64,000 nt of DNA from an uncultured Eubacteriales bacterium (GTDB lineage: Bacteria; Bacillota; Clostridia; Oscillospirales; Oscillospiraceae): the NCBI GenBank assembly GCA_900549475.1, contig UROF01000009.1:31171-95170 (forward strand), given 5' to 3'. The position numbers and the translations under genes are program-made. The notes beneath the pieces are model-generated. The model was given only the letters and a program-made list of their open reading frames with translations. It searched no databases and was not told the DNA's origin. Positions 32,922-40,720 of the stretch are shown here, one piece after another; positions within the stretch are counted from its first letter, which is position 1, and the number at the start of each line of letters is the position of its first letter.

Positions 32922-33815
32922 TTGCCTGAACTGTTGTTGCGTTACGCACTGCTGATTTTGGGTCTGGCCATGGCGGCGGGCGGCTTTCTGTGGCGGCGGC
33001 ATATTTCTTCGCAAGCTGCTGCGTCCGGCCGGCAGGTCACCAAAAAGCAGATGATCTGGCCCACGATCCTGATCGTGGCAGGGCTGTGGTGTCTGGTGGA
33101 ACGGCTGCTGCAGCTGTTGCTGGGCACCAAGCCGGCAGAAGATTTTTCTGTCAGCATCTGGGCGGAACGTGTCCAGATCGGCGGAACTACGATAAGCTCT
33201 ACTGTGCTGGTCACATGGGTCATGATGGCAGTGCTGCTGGTCATTGCCGTGCTGATCCGTCTGCTGGTGGTCCCCCGCATGACTGACCGGCCCCACGGCA
33301 TACAAAATGTCCTGGAGATCTGTGTGGAGTATATCTGCAGCTTCACCAAGTCCAATACCGGCGGCCTGGGCGACTACCTGCCCTCTTACATCTTTACGGT
33401 GGCCGTATTTATGGTCAGCTGTGCGGCGGTGGAACTGCTGGGCGTCCGCGCCCCCACTTCCGACATTACCATGACCTTTTCCATGGCCCTGGTAACATTT
33501 GTTCTGATCAACTACTACGGTATCAAGAAGAAAGGCGTGCTGGGCCGGATCAAATCCCTGGCAAAGCCTACGCCTGTGGTTTTCCCCATCAAGATCGTCT
33601 CTGAGCTGGCGGTGCCTGTATCTCTGGCCTGCCGTCTCTTCGGCAATATGCTGGGCGGTCTGATCGTCATGGATCTGCTCTATTTTGCTCTGGGCAACGC
33701 CGCTATCGGGTTCCCCAGCGTACTGGGGCTGTATTTCAACGTATTCCACCCCCTGATCCAAACCTATATCTTTATCACTTTGACATTGACCTTTATCGGA
33801 GAAGCGGTGGAATGA
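32922..33815 (+). CDS. atpB: ATP synthase F0 subunit a
   Basis: A 297-residue membrane subunit forming the ion half-channels against the c-ring. The essential Arg is R238 in SLACRLFGNMLGG. SELAVPVSL before it and the final FHPLIQTYIFITLTLTFIGEAVE are typical. The TTG at 32922 is chosen since AGAAGG lies 10 nt upstream and the first helix then stays intact; ATG at 32970 is an alternative. The N-terminus carries two extra hydrophobic segments (about 4-24 and 45-67) before the canonical AERVQIGGTTIS start, not usual for subunit a. Confidence 0.85.
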   Translation: MPELLLRYALLILGLAMAAGGFLWRRHISSQAAASGRQVTKKQMIWPTILIVAGLWCLVERLLQLLLGTKPAEDFSVSIWAERVQIGGTTISSTVLVTWVMMAVLLVIAVLIRLLVVPRMTDRPHGIQNVLEICVEYICSFTKSNTGGLGDYLPSYIFTVAVFMVSCAAVELLGVRAPTSDITMTFSMALVTFVLINYYGIKKKGVLGRIKSLAKPTPVVFPIKIVSELAVPVSLACRLFGNMLGGLIVMDLLYFALGNAAIGFPSVLGLYFNVFHPLIQTYIFITLTLTFIGEAVE

Positions 33816-33858
33816 TCCCGCCCCGTAGGCCGAACAACGAAAACGGAGGAACTTAAAT

Positions 33859-34086
33859 ATGACTACTGGAATGATTGCTATTGCTGCTGCTCTGGCCCTG
33901 CTGCCCTGCGCCTTTGCCGGTTTGGGCATGGGCCTTGCCACTGGTAAGGCCGCCGATGCTACCGCCCGCCAGCCGGAGGCCTCCGGCAAGATCAGCGCTT
34001 CCCTGATGATGGGCCTTGCTCTGACGGAGTCCTGCGCCATCTACGGCTTCGTTACCGCCCTGATCATCATCTTCACAATGGCGTAA
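33859..34086 (+). CDS. atpE: ATP synthase F0 subunit c
   Basis: A 75-residue helical hairpin proteolipid. Helix 1 ends GLGMGLATGKAADATARQPEASGKI with the polar RQP loop. Helix 2 carries the ion-binding Glu in LALTESCAIYGF. Relative to the Na+-binding Ilyobacter c subunit, Glu, the adjacent Ser and Tyr are kept, but Gln32 is replaced by Met (GLGMG versus GVGQG), so H+ is more likely than Na+ as coupling ion. This is inference only. GGAGG precedes the ATG. Confidence 0.93.
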   Translation: MTTGMIAIAAALALLPCAFAGLGMGLATGKAADATARQPEASGKISASLMMGLALTESCAIYGFVTALIIIFTMA

Positions 34087-34099
34087 AGGAGGGCTTGTC

Positions 34100-34783
34100 A
34101 TGGAATTGTATCCGATCGACATTGCCATCCATCTTGTCAACATCCTGGTTCTGTATATCCTGCTGCGGGTACTGATCTGGAAGCCGGTGCACAAGTTCAT
34201 GCTGGGTCGTGAGGAACGTGTCGCCGCTCAAATGGAGCAGGCCAAGGCACTGCAGGCAGAGGCCGAGAAGATCAAGGCGGACTATGACGCCCGTCTGGTA
34301 GACGTACAGGCCACCTGCGACAAAATGCTCTCTGAAGGCCGTATGGCGGCTCAGACCACCGGTCAGAAATACATTGACAAGGCCCGGGTCCAGGCTGACA
34401 ACATCCTCTCCGAGGCCCGTGCCCAGGCTGCTGAGGAAAAGCGCCGGGCGATGGACGAGGTCAAGGAGGAACTGGCGGATCTGGCCGTGGATATGGCCAG
34501 CCGTGTCCTGCGCTTTGACGAGCAGACCCGCCGCAACATCCTTCTGGGCACCGGCACCAAGACCGGCTCCCGGAAAGGCGTTCTCAAGCTGGCTGCCCCC
34601 TGCGACAACAAGGAGCTCAGCGCTATTATCGACCGTCTGGAGCGGCTGCTGGGCTGCCATCTGGAGCTTACCACTGAGATCGACTCCTCCCTCATCGGCG
34701 GTTTTGCCGCCTTGGTGGATGGGAAAGTCTACGACTTCAGCTATGTTACCCAGCTGACGGCCATGCAGCAGAAGCTGGCGTAA
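34100..34783 (+). CDS. atpF: ATP synthase fusion of subunit b with the C-terminal part of delta
   Basis: A 227-residue protein. An N-terminal membrane helix (about 8-28) and coiled-coil stalk (about 30-150, EERVAAQMEQAKALQAEAEK and later heptads) are subunit b. Residues about 155-227 (VLKLAAPCDNKELSAIIDRL, EIDSSLIGGFAALVDGKVYDFS) match the C-terminal domain of delta/OSCP. The N-terminal six-helix domain of delta, which binds the alpha subunit tip, is absent, and no separate atpH exists in the operon. b-delta fusions are known in mycobacteria but retain more of delta. Confidence 0.85.
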   Translation: MELYPIDIAIHLVNILVLYILLRVLIWKPVHKFMLGREERVAAQMEQAKALQAEAEKIKADYDARLVDVQATCDKMLSEGRMAAQTTGQKYIDKARVQADNILSEARAQAAEEKRRAMDEVKEELADLAVDMASRVLRFDEQTRRNILLGTGTKTGSRKGVLKLAAPCDNKELSAIIDRLERLLGCHLELTTEIDSSLIGGFAALVDGKVYDFSYVTQLTAMQQKLA

Positions 34784-34796
34784 CGGGAGGCTGTCC

Positions 34797-36305
34797 ATGC
34801 TGAATTTTGATCAAGCAACTCTGGGAAAGTTTTTACAGGATAAGCTGAAAGATTTCCATCCGGAAATGGTCAGCTATGAATACGGTACAGTCCAGAGCTG
34901 TGCCGACGGCATCGTGCGGATCTCCGGCCTGAGCCGGGCGGAGTACGGCGAATTGCTGGAATTTGAGAACAACGTCTATGGTATCGCCCTGGATTTGGGA
35001 CTGGACGGCGTCAGCGCCGCCCTCTTCAGCCGCAGCGACACCGTACACCCCGGGGCACCTGTTCAGGGCACCGGCCGCGTAGCCGATATCGGCGTAGGCC
35101 GGGAGCTGCTGGGCCGGGTCATCGACCCCATCGGCCGTCCTCTGGACGGTATGCCCCTCCACACCCGGGAATTTCGTCCCGTGGAAGCCCCTGCACCCGC
35201 CATTATGGACCGTGCCCCGGTGGATACCCCTCTGGAAACCGGCGTACTGGCGGTGGACAGTATGATCCCCATTGGCCGTGGTCAGCGTGAGCTGATCATC
35301 GGCGACCGGCAGACCGGTAAGACCTCCATTGCCCTCTCCGCTATGGCCAACCAGAAGGACACCGGCGTGATCTGTGTCTACTGCGCCATCGGCCAGAAGG
35401 CCGCCAGCGTGGCCAACCTGGTCCACACCCTGCAGGAGAGCGGTACCTTGGAGCACACCGTGGTGGTGGCCTCCACCGCCGCCGACAGTGCCGCCATGCA
35501 GTATCTGGCCCCCTACGCCGCCTGTGCCGTGGCGGAGTACTTCATGTACCAGGGCCAGGATACCCTGGTGGTATACGACGACCTGAGCAAGCACGCCGTG
35601 GCCTATCGTACCATGTCCCTGCTGCTGCGCCGTCCCTCCGGCCGTGAGGCATACCCCGGCGATGTGTTCTATCTCCACTCCCGTCTGCTGGAGCGGGCAG
35701 CCCGCCTGTCCCCGGAAAAGGGCGGCGGCTCTATGACTGCCCTGCCTATCATCGAGACCATGGCAGGCGACATCTCCGCCTATATCCCCACCAACGTGAT
35801 TTCCATTACCGACGGCCAGATCTATCTGGAGAGCGAGCTGTTCCACGCCGGCGTGCGGCCGGCGGTCAACGTGGGCCTGAGTGTGTCCCGTGTGGGCCGT
35901 GCCGCCCAGTACGGTGCTATGAAGGCCGTGTCCGGAAGCCTCCGGCTGCAGGTGGCCCAGTACCGCGACATGGCTGTATTCGCCCAGTTCGGCGCCGATG
36001 TGGATGCCGCCACCAAGAAGCTTCTGGATCAGGGCGAGCGGATGACGGAGCTGCTCAAGCAGCCTCGGGAACAGATCCTCAAGCTCTCCGAGCAGGTGGC
36101 CCTCCTCAAGGCTCTGCAGATCGACGCCCTTCAGAACATCCCGGTAAACCAGGTGACCACCTTCTCCCGCAAGCTTCTGGAGTGGCTGTGGAGCGACAAC
36201 AGCCAGATCATGTCCGCTATCGACCAGGGCAAGGAGCTGCCCGAAGATCTGTCCAAACCGCTGGAGCAGGCCATTACGGCCTTTGCGGCCCGCTGGGAGG
36301 CGTAG
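34797..36305 (+). CDS. atpA: ATP synthase F1 subunit alpha
   Basis: A 502-residue non-catalytic nucleotide-binding subunit of F1. Walker A is GDRQTGKTSIA (about 168-178). The arginine-finger region SVSRVGRAAQYGAMK and SLRLQVAQYRDMAVFAQFGAD are in place. The N-terminus lacks some of the usual long helix that docks delta (starts MLNFDQATLGKFLQDKL), interesting given the reduced delta. GGGAGG lies before the ATG, 13 bp after the b-delta stop. Confidence 0.96.
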   Translation: MLNFDQATLGKFLQDKLKDFHPEMVSYEYGTVQSCADGIVRISGLSRAEYGELLEFENNVYGIALDLGLDGVSAALFSRSDTVHPGAPVQGTGRVADIGVGRELLGRVIDPIGRPLDGMPLHTREFRPVEAPAPAIMDRAPVDTPLETGVLAVDSMIPIGRGQRELIIGDRQTGKTSIALSAMANQKDTGVICVYCAIGQKAASVANLVHTLQESGTLEHTVVVASTAADSAAMQYLAPYAACAVAEYFMYQGQDTLVVYDDLSKHAVAYRTMSLLLRRPSGREAYPGDVFYLHSRLLERAARLSPEKGGGSMTALPIIETMAGDISAYIPTNVISITDGQIYLESELFHAGVRPAVNVGLSVSRVGRAAQYGAMKAVSGSLRLQVAQYRDMAVFAQFGADVDAATKKLLDQGERMTELLKQPREQILKLSEQVALLKALQIDALQNIPVNQVTTFSRKLLEWLWSDNSQIMSAIDQGKELPEDLSKPLEQAITAFAARWEA

Positions 36306-36308
36306 CCT

Positions 36309-38609
36309 ATGGAGAGTGTCAGCGAGATCCGGCACCACATCGACGCCATCAGCCAAACCCGTAAAATCACCAGCGCCATGCAGATGGTCTCCTCGGCCCG
36401 CATGAAGAAGTTTACCAACCATATTCCCTACAACAACGCTTACTACCAGCGGCTCCAGTCCACCATGAAGGACATTCTGGAGTCCTCCCAGGAAGTGGAT
36501 CACCCCTATCTCCGGACCCACCGTGGTCACCGCCGGGCCTATATTGTCATCGCCGGCGATAAGGAGATGGCAGGCAGCTACAACCACAACATCCTGAACA
36601 TGGCCTACCAGGAGATCCAGAAGCAGAAGTCCGACTACTATATCGTCACGGTGGGCATGATCGCCACCCAGTTCTTCCGCAAGCGGGGAATCGAACCGGA
36701 GTATGAAGTGGCAGGCACTGCTCAGGACCCCTCCCTCTACAACGCCACCCAGCTGGCTTATCACGTGATGGAGTCCTTTGACGCCAACCGCACCGATGAG
36801 ATCTGCATTTTCTTCACCCTCTACTGCGGCGAAGATGGGCGCCCGGTGCTGGAACCCCGTATGAAGCGTCTGCTGCCTATCCGCCTGACGGATTTCCAGA
36901 ACATCCGGGCGGAGGAGCGGCTCACAGAGGTGATCTACAACCCCTCTCCCCAGGAACTGTTTGATCAGCTGGTACCCCAGTTCCTGATCTCCCGCATTTA
37001 CGACGCGCTGGTCCAGTCCTATGCGTCTGAGCACTATTCCCGTATGAACGCCATGCAAAGCGCCACCCGCAACGCAGATGAGCTTCTCAAGCAGTTGAGC
37101 CTGGACCTGAACATGGCCCGCCAGACCCAGATCACCAATGAGATCGCCGAGATCAGCGGCGCCAGTCTGGCTCTGACAGCAGAGAAACCTAACCACAAGG
37201 AGGCGAACGACATGGAGGTGACACTCCAGGAGGCGATTATTTCCCAAATTTCCGGTCCTGTACTGACCGTGCTCTATCCCCCTCAGGAGCAGTGGAAGCT
37301 CCACGATCTGGTAGTCACCGAAAGCGGCATCCACATGGAGGTAGCCGCCCATTCCGGCCCCGGCGAGTGCCGCTGCATCGCGCTGGAAGCCACTTATGGC
37401 CTCAGCTGCGGCATGAAGGTGACCAACACCCACAGCTGCATCCAGGTCCCCGTGGGGGAACAGACCCTGGGACGTGTGGTGGATGTGCTGGGCAATCCCA
37501 TTGACGGCGGCAAGCCTATGGACGGCGAGCGCTGGGGCATCTACCGCAAAGCTCCTGTGTATGAGGAGCTCAACCCCAAAATCGAATTCTTTGAGACCGG
37601 CATCAAGGTCATCGACCTGCTGACTCCTTACGCCAAGGGCGGTAAGATCGGCCTGTTCGGCGGCGCCGGCGTAGGCAAGACCGTGCTGATCATGGAGCTG
37701 ATCTACAACATCGCCAAGCAGCACGGCGGCTACTCCGTATTTACCGGCGTCGGTGAGCGCAGCCGTGAGGGCAACGACCTGATCCACGATATGCGGTCCT
37801 CCGGCGCTATCACCAAGACCGCCATGGCCTTCGGCCAGATGAACGAACCCCCGGGATCCCGTATGCGTGTGGCCCTCACCGGCCTTACCATGGCGGAATA
37901 TTTCCGGGACCAGATGAACCAGGATGTGCTGCTCTTCATCGACAACATCTTCCGCTACGTCCAGGCAGGCAACGAGGTGTCCGCTATGCTGGGCCGGATG
38001 CCCTCCGCCGTAGGCTATCAGCCCACCCTGGCTGAGGAGCTGGGCGAACTGGAGGAGCGCATCACCTCCACCCGCAACGGCTCCATCACCTCCGTCCAGG
38101 CCATTTACGTCCCTGCTGACGACCTGACGGACCCCGCTCCTGCCACTATCTTCTCCCATCTGGACGCCACTACCGTTCTCTCCCGCCACATTGCGGAGAT
38201 GGGCATTTACCCGGCAGTGAGCCCCCTGGAGTCCAGCTCCCGTATCCTGGACCCCGCCATCGTAGGCAAGGAGCACTACGAGGTGGCCCGCCGGGTCCAG
38301 GAGTGCCTCCAGCGCTACAACGAGCTGAAGGATATCATCGCCATCCTGGGTATGGATGAGCTGGGCGAGGAGGACCGCAAGGTGGTCTACCGTGCCCGTA
38401 AGATCCAGCAGTTCCTGTCCCAGCCCATGAACGTGGCAGAGACCTTCACCGGCAAGCCCGGACGGTTTGTCCCCCTGAAGGACACCATCCGCAGCTTCAA
38501 AGCCATTGTGGACGGCGAGGTGGACGATCTGCCGGAGAGCGCCTTCTTTATGGTGGGCGATATCGACGAGGCCATTGACAAGGCCAAGGAGATGAGCAAA
38601 AATGGCTGA
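36309..38609 (+). CDS. atpD: ATP synthase F1 gamma and beta in one open reading frame
   Basis: A continuous 766-codon frame. Residues 1-about 290 are gamma (SEIRHHIDAISQTRKITSAMQMVSSARMKK to NEIAEISGASLAL, its natural C-terminus). Residues 291-301 are a short polar linker. From M302 (ATG at 37212) a normal-length 465-residue beta follows, with Walker A GGAGVGKT (about 451-458), GERSREGND and AVGYQPTL. AAGGAGG lies 8 nt before the internal ATG, so beta can probably be made alone. No stop separates the two. Either a gamma-beta fusion plus free beta is made, or the gamma stop was lost by mutation or assembly error. Confidence 0.88.
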   Translation: MESVSEIRHHIDAISQTRKITSAMQMVSSARMKKFTNHIPYNNAYYQRLQSTMKDILESSQEVDHPYLRTHRGHRRAYIVIAGDKEMAGSYNHNILNMAYQEIQKQKSDYYIVTVGMIATQFFRKRGIEPEYEVAGTAQDPSLYNATQLAYHVMESFDANRTDEICIFFTLYCGEDGRPVLEPRMKRLLPIRLTDFQNIRAEERLTEVIYNPSPQELFDQLVPQFLISRIYDALVQSYASEHYSRMNAMQSATRNADELLKQLSLDLNMARQTQITNEIAEISGASLALTAEKPNHKEANDMEVTLQEAIISQISGPVLTVLYPPQEQWKLHDLVVTESGIHMEVAAHSGPGECRCIALEATYGLSCGMKVTNTHSCIQVPVGEQTLGRVVDVLGNPIDGGKPMDGERWGIYRKAPVYEELNPKIEFFETGIKVIDLLTPYAKGGKIGLFGGAGVGKTVLIMELIYNIAKQHGGYSVFTGVGERSREGNDLIHDMRSSGAITKTAMAFGQMNEPPGSRMRVALTGLTMAEYFRDQMNQDVLLFIDNIFRYVQAGNEVSAMLGRMPSAVGYQPTLAEELGELEERITSTRNGSITSVQAIYVPADDLTDPAPATIFSHLDATTVLSRHIAEMGIYPAVSPLESSSRILDPAIVGKEHYEVARRVQECLQRYNELKDIIAILGMDELGEEDRKVVYRARKIQQFLSQPMNVAETFTGKPGRFVPLKDTIRSFKAIVDGEVDDLPESAFFMVGDIDEAIDKAKEMSKNG

Positions 38610-39024
38610 GAGCACCTTTCCCTTTGAGATCCTGACGCCGGAGCACCGTTTCTTCTCCGGGGAAATCGAGGCGCTTACCTTTACCGCCAGCGATGGCGAG
38701 TGGACGATCCTCAAAGGCCACGCCCCTATGCTGGTGGTACTGCGGCCCGGCACCGTGAAGATCAAGCAGAACGGGCAATGGCGTGAGGCTGTCAACTCCG
38801 AAGGCTATATGGAGGTCTCCCCGCACCGTACCATCCTCTTTGCCCAGACATGCGAATGGCCGGAGGATGTGGACCGCAACCGTGCGGAACGCTCCCGCCG
38901 CCAGGCGGAGGAAGCTCTGCGCCAGAGCCACAGCCAGGCACAGTTCCGGGCCAACCAGGCTATGCTGGCCCGGGCCATGGCACGGCTTCGCAACAGCCGC
39001 AGCAATATCAATCTGGATGGCTGA
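38602..39024 (+). CDS. atpC: ATP synthase F1 subunit epsilon
   Basis: A 140-residue subunit: an N-terminal beta-sandwich (PFEILTPEHRFFSGEIEALTFTASDGEWTILKGHAPML) and a C-terminal helical pair rich in Arg, Gln and Ala (about 90-135) that can inhibit ATP hydrolysis. It overlaps the end of the gamma-beta frame by 8 bp and is the last gene of the operon, before a strong terminator. Confidence 0.94.
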   Translation: MAESTFPFEILTPEHRFFSGEIEALTFTASDGEWTILKGHAPMLVVLRPGTVKIKQNGQWREAVNSEGYMEVSPHRTILFAQTCEWPEDVDRNRAERSRRQAEEALRQSHSQAQFRANQAMLARAMARLRNSRSNINLDG

Positions 39025-39036
39025 ATCACACACGAA

Positions 39037-39076
39037 AAAAAGATCCGTCTGTGGGTATCCACAGACGGATCTTTTT
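39037..39076. terminator. Bidirectional terminator between atpC and the convergent SDR gene
   Basis: AAAAAGATCCGTCTGTGG-GTAT-CCACAGACGGATCTTTTT: A-tract on one side and T-tract on the other, so it can serve both converging transcripts. Confidence 0.92.
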
Positions 39077-39091
39077 CTGTTACGGTAATGA

Positions 39092-39865
39092 TTACTGCTT
39101 GGCAGTGATACCGCCATCCACGCAGAGGATCTGGCCGGTGACAAACTCAGCAGCATCGCTGCAGAGGAACACAGCGGCGCAGCCCAGGTCCTTGGTGGTG
39201 CAGATGCGGCCACGGGGGATGCGCTCCACCAGCTTGTTGTAGAACACGGGATCATCCAGCTGGAAGGAGTTGATGGGGGTACGGGTGAAGGTGGGGGCGA
39301 TGGCGTTGCAGGTGATGCCGTGACGGCCCCACTCGCAGGCGATCTGCTTGGTGTACATGTTGACGGCACCCTTGCTGGCGCAGTAGGCGCAGTAGTCGCT
39401 GTCGGTGCCGATGAAGGCCTTGACAGAGGAGATGGAGAGGATACGGCCGTAGCCCTGCTCGATCATGACCTTGCCCACGGCGCTGGTGGTCAGATGCAGG
39501 CCACGGAGGTTGATGCCCAGCACCTTGTCCCAGGCGGCAGCATCGTACTCCTCAGCGGGCTTGAGGATGTTGATACCGGCGGCGTTGACCAGGATGTCGA
39601 TGCGGCCGGTTTTTTCCTTGGCCTCAGCCACCATGGCGGTGATGCTGTCAGCATCCAGGAGGTTGACCTTCACACCGAAGAACTTGCGGCCCTCAGCAGC
39701 GCACTCCTCCTTCAGATCATCGGCCACAGAGGGGTTCAGGTCGGCAATGATGATGTCGGCGCCGTTCTGCATCAGGGCCCGGGCAATGGGCTTGCCCAGT
39801 CCGCCGCCGCCTACTACCAGAGCAGTACGTCCCTCCAGGGAAAATACATTCTTAAAGTTATCCAT
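39092..39865 (-). CDS. SDR-family oxidoreductase (gluconate 5-dehydrogenase-like)
   Basis: A 257-residue short-chain dehydrogenase. The cofactor loop is VVGGGGLGKPIAR (about 17-29, one Gly pattern shifted from TGxxxGIG). NAAGIN and the catalytic S...YCASK (SSVKAFIGTDSDYCAYCASK) are present, as is the C-terminal DGGITAK. It resembles gluconate 5-dehydrogenase and other sugar-acid SDRs. It is the last gene of the minus-strand operon starting with the kinase at 45560. Confidence 0.87.
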   Translation of the reverse strand: MDNFKNVFSLEGRTALVVGGGGLGKPIARALMQNGADIIIADLNPSVADDLKEECAAEGRKFFGVKVNLLDADSITAMVAEAKEKTGRIDILVNAAGINILKPAEEYDAAAWDKVLGINLRGLHLTTSAVGKVMIEQGYGRILSISSVKAFIGTDSDYCAYCASKGAVNMYTKQIACEWGRHGITCNAIAPTFTRTPINSFQLDDPVFYNKLVERIPRGRICTTKDLGCAAVFLCSDAAEFVTGQILCVDGGITAKQ

Positions 39866-39885
39866 AATGGGAATCTCTCCTTATC

Positions 39886-40719
39886 TCAGTTTTGTTGAAA
39901 GCAAAATTTCTCCATGGCTTTGGCCACACCGTCGGCGTCGTTGGTGTCGGTAATATAGTCCGCCGCCGCTTTCAGAGCCTCGTCGGCGTTGGCCATGGCC
40001 ACGCCGATGCCGGCAGCCCGGATCATACTCATGTCGTTGCTGCCGTCGCCAAAGGCCATGGTATCTTTGATCTCCACGCCCAGCAGGCGGCACAGGAACC
40101 CCAGAGCCTCCCCCTTGTTGGCGTGTTTTTCGTTGATCTCAATGTTGTTGGTGATGGAACTGGTCACCGCCATGTCCGGGAAATCCCGGGCCAGACGCTC
40201 CAGCTCCTCCCTGCGGCGATCCATGTCGGTAAAGAACATCTGGATCTTCTGCAGGGGGCGGTTCTCCCGGCGGATAAAGCCCCGGAAGTCCTCCACAGGA
40301 CGGCGCAGTTCCTTGACCATGCGGTTGACCCGGGGGTCGGAAATGAACTGGTCGATCCGGGCATAATTCTTCTCGTCCATATAGCCCCAGCCGTCCATAA
40401 AGCAGTCGTAGATCACCGGCAGGGTATCCAGCCGGTCAAATACCCGCTCTGCCGCCTCAGGCTGGATCTCACAGCGGTGCAGCACCTTTTTCTCCACCGC
40501 GTCATAAACCTGGGCGCCATTGACGGTAGCCACATAGCGGACAAAGGGCAGCTCCCGCACCACGGCAGGCATGCCGTCGTAAAACCGGCCGGTGGAGGGC
40601 ACGATGTACACACCTTCCGCTGCCGCCCGCTCCAGAGCGGCCCGGTTGGCCGGCGAGATCTGCTTGTCCTTGTTCAGCAGGGTACCATCCAGGTCCAGAA
40701 GAATAATCTTTACCGCCAT
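39886..40719 (-). CDS. Cof-type HAD-superfamily phosphatase
   Basis: A 277-residue HAD hydrolase. Motif I is LDLDGTLL (about 7-14), motif II STGR, and motifs III/IV GEALGFL and FGDGSNDMSMI (about 227-237). The C2 cap is of Cof/YidA type. It dephosphorylates sugar phosphates or flavin-type substrates. The ATG at 40719 is one nt after the stop of the LarA-like gene, so the two are translationally coupled. It may remove dead-end phosphosugars from the pathway. Confidence 0.9.
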   Translation of the reverse strand: MAVKIILLDLDGTLLNKDKQISPANRAALERAAAEGVYIVPSTGRFYDGMPAVVRELPFVRYVATVNGAQVYDAVEKKVLHRCEIQPEAAERVFDRLDTLPVIYDCFMDGWGYMDEKNYARIDQFISDPRVNRMVKELRRPVEDFRGFIRRENRPLQKIQMFFTDMDRRREELERLARDFPDMAVTSSITNNIEINEKHANKGEALGFLCRLLGVEIKDTMAFGDGSNDMSMIRAAGIGVAMANADEALKAAADYITDTNDADGVAKAMEKFCFQQN

Positions 40720-40720
40720 A

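Noticed and set aside
34833..38795. 1320-codon open frame antisense to the ATP synthase genes
   Set aside because: It lies opposite alpha and gamma-beta with strong motif evidence. It is low-complexity Gly/His/Val-rich sequence, an expected shadow of GC-rich codon usage.
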